From: Agaricus subrufescens
Taxonomy: Eukaryota; Basidiomycota; Agaricomycetes; Agaricales; Agaricaceae
Length of the DNA: 64,000 nt
NCBI GenBank assembly: GCA_029945375.1
Contig: CM057057.1
Location: 1,612,001-1,676,000, forward strand
Reading direction: 5' to 3'
Shown: positions 58,710 through 64,000 of the stretch, in pieces
Layout: every line of letters starts with the position of its first letter
Position numbering within the stretch: position 1 is the first letter of the stretch
Made by a program: the position numbers and the translations under genes
The notes under the pieces: model-generated
What the model was told of the DNA's origin: nothing
The model's input: only the letters and a program-made list of their open reading frames with translations
The model's database searches: none

Positions 58710-60352
58710 CTAATTCGATAATTGCGACCCTCTTCGTGGTCGTTCATAGAGTTTCCGACCCGAATCATGCAAAGACAGGTTTTTGTTGCGTTCATCGCTG
58801 AGTTGCTGCCGTATGTGAAGAACTACTCGGCAAGCTAATATTGAGTGAAATGACGCTTGTAGCCTGAAGATTGTGAACAATAAGTCTATGAGTTTGCATC
58901 TAGAGGCGGGGACTGTGATTACATGAGGAAAAAGCTGCTCTATAGAAACCTTTCAATGTACGATTCAAGGACGATGAAATGTGTCAACGTACTTTGGTGA
59001 ATATGAAGACAATGTTAACGAGAGAAACGCCTGTTGATGTCAGAATGGTTTCTTACAATCCTATTCAGGCAACGGGTTTTACATACCGAATATGTATGTA
59101 TAAAATGTAACACCTGATAACGTTCAATAAACTAAACACGAAGGATCAGTTGGCCAACAACTCACCATCACCATAGACTGTTTTGAAAAGGTGCGAGTCG
59201 ACTGTTTTCCGAGCTGTGATTGGGGTACATGAGTTTGAAGAAGAAAAGGCAGAGGGCGGAAGTTGAGTTACTGCTAGTTGATAACCCCTGAATCAACATG
59301 AACAGGAGGATGGCTATTGAGTTTCAATTGTCAGTGGGTTAGAAGAGTTAACCTGGGGGAGAAGACTGACTAGTATCATAGGCAGCTGTGAAGGTAAACG
59401 TCGCTACCAAGAATTTGTAAGATTTACCCGAATTTGGACCGCACTGTCCTTGAATGAACTGCGTAAATCCGACTAGTTGTTCTGTAGATAAAGTAATGTT
59501 TTTTGAATGATGAGAGGAACCTTTGTACAATTTTATAAATGGACTCACGACCTGTTCTGCTTAGATTGATTCCAACGAGTATCGGAATTGAAATACACAT
59601 GCAAGCGAAAGTTCCGAATAGAATATAAGCTACTCGTTTATCGTGTCTCCAGACAGCTACTGTTCGGATGGTGAAGATACCTGTAGATTGTTTTCAAAGT
59701 AAGATGAGAAGTGGGATGGTTTTAGGTGCAATTGGCCTCTCGCTTACATTCGCCGGTAAGAAGACTGATAATATACATGACTGGAAAAGACGGTTAATTG
59801 AGTGCCAACGCCGCCCCTCAATAACTCACCCATAATAACATCATACACGGCTATACATCCAGATACATTAAGAGCAGGAGTGAATATATCTTTTTTTTTT
59901 CCACGTAGAGTGAGTTGCTTGTCCAATTTTACATATGTATAAAACGTCTTACAGAATAAGTCCAAAGGCATGTAAGCCAGAGGTAAGTATCGTGTTATGA
60001 GGTATAACACTTTGATTGAATTCCATTTTGTGCTCCACACCGCTTCAACTTCGGTGGTGAAGGTAAGCAGCCAGTCAAAGATCTGATATAAGATGTCAAA
60101 AATTCGATAAGAAGATTGTCACAAGCGCGGACTCACCATGAGAGTTGCGCCGGCCACTGTTCAACAATCACATGAGTGTGGACTATCGTTTGTGCTGAAA
60201 TTTCACGTACGCTCCGTACTCTATGATAAAATTGCTACAGTGTAAGCTACTTTCTACTACCAAACACAAAAGATATTGAAACGTGCATTAATGTGTCTGG
60301 ATTCTTTCATTGTATTGGCCAACATATCAGCAACACTTTGAAGGTCAGCCAT
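58710..60352 (-). CDS. DUF6533-family multi-pass membrane protein (second copy)
   Basis: Same family as the gene at 10,896 but on the other strand. Start MADLQSVADMLANTMKESRH (60,352). Exon pieces in order: FDWLLTFTTEVEAVWSTKWN (about 60,060) and SIKVLYLITRYLPLAYMPLD, the DUF6533 signature; IFTIRTVAVWRHDKRVAYIL and FGTFACMCISIPILVGINLS (59,560-59,690); CGPNSGKSYKFLVATFTFTA (59,390-59,450); AILLFMLIQG (59,305); SHLFKTVYGDGVTFYTYIFG (59,090-59,200); SLVNIVFIFTKV (59,010); and finally FHSILACRVVLHIRQQLSDE, the usual C-terminal motif, with a stop at 58,710. Introns are about 50 nt and exons very short. Function unknown. The gene looks intact, though I did not fix every splice junction. Confidence 0.78.
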
Positions 60353-62945
60353 TTTTTGCAAGTGCAGCAGCGATCTTGCTGGTGACCAAGAAGAAGGTGG
60401 GGGAGGGAATGACCGAGAAGAACGCGAGTGGGGGGGTGCCACCCCGTGGAGATCCAAAGACCTTAAATAAACTACTGCCTTTCCCCTTCTCGAAACATGA
60501 TAATGGACAGCATCCCATCCTTTATATAGATGAGAACCCAGCTTTAAATATGGAAATTGAATACAGTGGTATTTTTGTTTATTACCTGATGCTCGTGAAT
60601 CCGAGTATACCGAGAACGTGACAACTTGGGTATAGCTGCATCGTGTACATCCTGTTCATGGAATTTTGGCATTATTATTCTCGAAGCTCGGGTTCTAGCT
60701 CCAACGTCGTATGATCATGGGGCCCTGTACATGTTCATTAAGTTATTTCATCCTCGGATATGAGATTCATACCACGTCGTACTTAGTATAAATCAACAAC
60801 CTACAACTCTCTGCCCATCCTTTCCCTCTCTTTTTAACCAAAGCACTAGGATACTTAAACTAAAAACAGCTTAATTTGGACACGGTCATGTCGAAGTTGT
60901 GGAGCTGCATTTGACAGTGCCGAAGGCCATCAGGAGCTTGATAACAATCTCGCCTCGCTTACCGCTGTCAAAGTTAAAAATAGACACCCCAAAAAGTTTA
61001 TTTTGGTCTGATTTTCTTCGCTCCCGACCCTCCGAACTCATCGTCGTCCCTGTTAACATGTTGATCTTTACTCGCCCAAAAAACCGACTACGACTACTTA
61101 TTTATTTTTAGGGATTCGGTGGATGCCGTGGTTATAAATGGAAATGGGAAATTCTATTATTATAATTCGTTGAGGATCGTCGTTTTTTTTCTTTTTTCTT
61201 CCTGGGGAATGGAGGGGACATGTGCATGGATAGCCCTAGGGCAATTGACTTTAGAAAGCTTACGCTTATAAATTCAAGGCTCCTGGCTATCTTAAAGCAG
61301 TGGGGGGGGCAGAAAATCATCGCTCCATAGTTCGAAATGCCATGGACACGATTTGACAGATGAGTCTATAAGTATGTACGGTCATAAGTAGTGATCATGC
61401 CGATGATAGAAATGGAGCAAGCCCATCACATCATTGATACGATACCATTCACACAAAACTAATATAAGCTTATTTGCGACGGTTCATTGTAAACCCCAGA
61501 CGGGTGATTAGAAAGACAAAAACATCCGGTCTGTTTCATTAGGTGAGAAGGAAGAGGTGGGACATTGTCAGGGAACATGAGGAGTGGGACCTACGGTCAA
61601 TGATCTTTGATGAGCTATGAAGGGGTTCGAAAAGAAGGTGAGCGCGGGTGATACAATTAACGGCCTGCACGGCGATCGTATCTCAGTGGATGCACTAATC
61701 TTCCATCTCCATTCCTACAAAACACTACTGTTTAAAAGTTTACCGGCGACAAGCGGACACAACCGCCCTATTGTCCCCCAAAGCTCTAATACCCCCAATA
61801 TACATTACGAGTACCGCTCAGCAGAGATTCAAGTTCATTTCCACAATCAATAGTTTCAAGCGAGCATCTCAAAGCTCTTACCTTTTACTGATGTCCATCT
61901 CATCAACTCGATAAAGCCAATAATGAGCTGAAACTCCATCTCTTCACCCTTGAGTACCTAAATACGTCAATGACAGAGGTACCACAATAGAATGCGTATT
62001 AAGTCTAGTGTTGTACTCACCAGGCGCAACTTGCCGGTAGGTGAGAGGCTTCTGAGGCCAAATTCAGATATATATAAGCCACACGCTTCAACAATCTTCA
62101 CGATCCATCAGCAATCCTCATGAATCGCAAAATCCCGATGATGTGCGTCTATCTTTGTTCTGTGGTACATTGATGAAGACAAAAGCAAGAAATCTTGGGA
62201 CCGTCGGCTAGCTTATGGCGAGCTACACAACGCTGGGGGGGTGGTGAACGAGCCGAGTACTAGGAAAGCATCAAGCCTCTCGCCGTGTGGGAGTCACTGC
62301 TGCCAACGCTAGTGGACATCCACGTGGCCGACACAAAAAGCCACACGAATCATCATCGGTGGAAATCACCGTGACCTATGAATGTAACATTAACCGTTTA
62401 CAGTATACTCGCAGATCTTACCCGCCACGATGCGCGAAACCCTGCCCGAACTACTATTTCTACCTAATTCACCGCCGCGGATCTCCATTGTCATAGTTCA
62501 TATGCATCTATCCCAGCTTCATCGCCATCATCAACATTGCAACAACTTCACATACACACAAAGACGACAGCACTGGTAAATCCCCCCATCTCACCTGCCC
62601 CTCAAACAAAAGAGCAAAGTTATTTCAAGGGGGAAACAAGAAAAAAAAAAAGCTGAAGAAAACCACGATTAACGGAGTAGCATACATACATACATACAAT
62701 ATATATATCACCGAACCCCTTGTAAAAAAAAAAAAAAACAAGAGATCATCATACCAAAAAGGAGGACAAAAAAGGGGCTGTATATAATACACTCCAGCGG
62801 CTTCAAAAGAAGAACGAAGAACGAACACAAGCCAAAAAAAAAAAGAAAGGCGAGAACAAGAAACCAGTAACTGAGCAAAAAGAAGAAGAATAAGTGCCAT
62901 AAAGCATAACAAAAGTCATAAAACCGAACTAGCGGGCTTTTTTTT
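60353..62945. other. 2.6-kb region without recognised genes
   Basis: Contains the promoter of the second DUF6533 gene and the 3' flank of the SH3 gene. Short ORFs (60899-61111, 61617-61853, 62287-62496) have no motif. Near 62,640-62,850 are several A-rich tracts, consistent with a 3' UTR read on the minus strand. I see no repeat or RNA gene. Confidence 0.45.
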
Positions 62946-63899
62946 TTATTCCAGTTGAACAAGCTCGAGATAACTCTCAGGAACCAAAGCATGTCTTATC
63001 GCCTTCTCTCCGTCCACTTTTTTGCCTTTATCATCCACATCATCTTCAGAAGGGGTGACGACAACGACACCCCCCTCAACACCATCAGGTACAACGACAA
63101 CCGCCCAACCTACACCACCACCTCTCCCTACGACATGTACAACTTGATCTTCTACCAACCTCATTTCGGCTGTACCCTCCGGTTCGAATGGGTATAATGC
63201 TCGGTAGAGCCCTGGATAAAGAGGTTCTTCTTCTAAAATTCCTTCCTCCTCTGGTGGTTCATCAGGTTGATCATCTACTTCGCCTTTGTTGGATGATTCA
63301 TCTTCGCGTGCGTCGTAGTATTCGGAAGACTCACTAGAAGGTGTTTCGTCTTCGATCGTCGTCCCAAAAACCCTGTCCATTTCACTTTGGCTCGGATACG
63401 AAGCATTATGAGACGTATTGGATTCAGATATATGTTTCCTTAGTCCAGGGAAACCAAAACTCGAACTAAACCTGTCCAGCCCCCGTTTGAACCATCCATC
63501 CTCTTCATAGTCTTCCTCTTCTTCTTCATCACTAGAATCATCGTCATCGTCGTCATCGTCGTCGTCATCATCACTCTGACCCCAACCATTACTACTTCTC
63601 CGCCTCCCTCTGCTATTCTTCTTACTCTTACTCTTACTCTTCTTCTTGCCTTCATCACGATCCCCTTCACTACCCGTTGGACTCTTGGACGGAGCACAGA
63701 GACTCCATCTATTCGAAGTCGGCCTGGCTTTTTTGGGTCCACCCAGTTTTTTATTTAGACGTGAGAACTGATTTGGTTTGGGGACGTCGGAACCCATGCC
63801 ACGATATCGATTATCAGTAGATGTGTATGCGAAATCTCGGATTTTGATTTTTGTGGAGGTGGGACGGCGGTTGGGTGTGGGTGGATGGGATTGAGGCAT
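62946..63899 (-). CDS. Acidic SH3-domain protein
   Basis: 317 residues if it starts at the first ATG (63,899). The N-terminal half is disordered: basic KKKSKSKSKKNSRGRRRSS, then a run of 12 Asp and a Glu/Asp block (about residues 100-135), then a Ser/Glu-rich linker. The C-terminus is an SH3 domain: YRALYPFEPEGTAEMRLVED (the ALYDF-like start), VVHVVGRGGGVGWAVVVV (the conserved Trp) and HALVPESYLELVQ (the VP..Y strand). It resembles the single-SH3 adaptors of the Nbp2 type in layout, but the match is not specific enough to name it. The frame upstream of the ATG is Ser/Pro-rich and mostly open, so the protein may start beyond the right edge. Confidence 0.72.
   Translation of the reverse strand: MPQSHPPTPNRRPTSTKIKIRDFAYTSTDNRYRGMGSDVPKPNQFSRLNKKLGGPKKARPTSNRWSLCAPSKSPTGSEGDRDEGKKKSKSKSKKNSRGRRRSSNGWGQSDDDDDDDDDDDDSSDEEEEEDYEEDGWFKRGLDRFSSSFGFPGLRKHISESNTSHNASYPSQSEMDRVFGTTIEDETPSSESSEYYDAREDESSNKGEVDDQPDEPPEEEGILEEEPLYPGLYRALYPFEPEGTAEMRLVEDQVVHVVGRGGGVGWAVVVVPDGVEGGVVVVTPSEDDVDDKGKKVDGEKAIRHALVPESYLELVQLE
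63540..63580 (-). repeat. Aspartate codon repeat
   Basis: Run of (GTC/ATC) triplets on the plus strand encoding about 12 consecutive Asp in the SH3 protein. Confidence 0.85.
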
Positions 63900-64000
63900 G
63901 GTTGAGGACGATGATGAGGGGATGCTGGGGTTCGGAGGGGGCGTTGTTGTGGGTGTCGAGGAGGAGGGCAGGAGAGACGCAGGGAGGGTGATTGTTGTTG

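Noticed and set aside
62640..62850. A-rich tracts resembling retroposon poly-A tails
   Set aside because: They sit where the 3' UTR of the SH3 gene is expected, without target-site duplications or an element body.

Overview
The window is a piece of an intron-rich fungal genome, almost certainly from a mushroom-forming basidiomycete (Agaricomycetes). Introns are about 50-60 nt with GT(AG) borders. The gene content also fits: FunK1-type fungal kinase, two DUF6533 membrane proteins, a Pth11/fungal-rhodopsin-like 7TM protein, and a lineage-expanded family of NACHT NTPases. I rebuilt the genes by joining exons by hand. For most of them the exon lengths sum to an exact reading frame, and this is stated in the entries.

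Layout. 1-2,060: only the likely start of a minus-strand gene leaving the left edge. 2,061-8,446 (+): RNA14 (mRNA 3'-end processing), then a secreted S10 serine carboxypeptidase. 10,896-14,735: a DUF6533 membrane protein (+) facing an MFS transporter (-). 16,594-17,680 (+): methylthioadenosine phosphorylase. 18,050-33,770: a cluster of NACHT paralogues, with intact genes on the minus strand (A 18,050-20,814; C 24,076-26,822; D 27,301-31,313), a decayed copy B between A and C, and a decayed plus-strand copy E. 34,003-36,834 (-): FunK1 kinase. 38,111-45,351 (-): a PPR-like mitochondrial protein and the chromatin AAA-ATPase Yta7/ATAD2. 46,138-47,531 (+): a Pth11-like 7TM protein. 47,532-52,294: gene-poor, with a degenerate tandem repeat. 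52,295-55,160 (+): a fourth intact NACHT gene (F). 55,557-58,407 (+): TCF25/Rqc1. 58,710-60,352 (-): a second DUF6533 gene. 62,946-63,899 (-): an acidic SH3-domain protein.

Most genes are housekeeping (RNA processing, chromatin, ribosome quality control, methionine salvage). The unusual content is the NACHT family. All four intact members keep the same five-exon architecture with identical intron phases: a Pro/Ser-rich hypervariable exon 1; a short exon 2 that carries a GQGMF-type motif in three of the four; a large NACHT exon; a short linker exon; and a terminal exon encoding a conserved Cys/His module (IPRF...C-x2-C...RLAR...DST...HSG). I do not recognise that last module as a named domain. 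One copy carries an internal duplication and two copies are dying. This looks like a fungal NLR-like locus under birth-and-death evolution and is the best candidate here for an undescribed system. Its function is inferred only by analogy with fungal NOD-like receptors.
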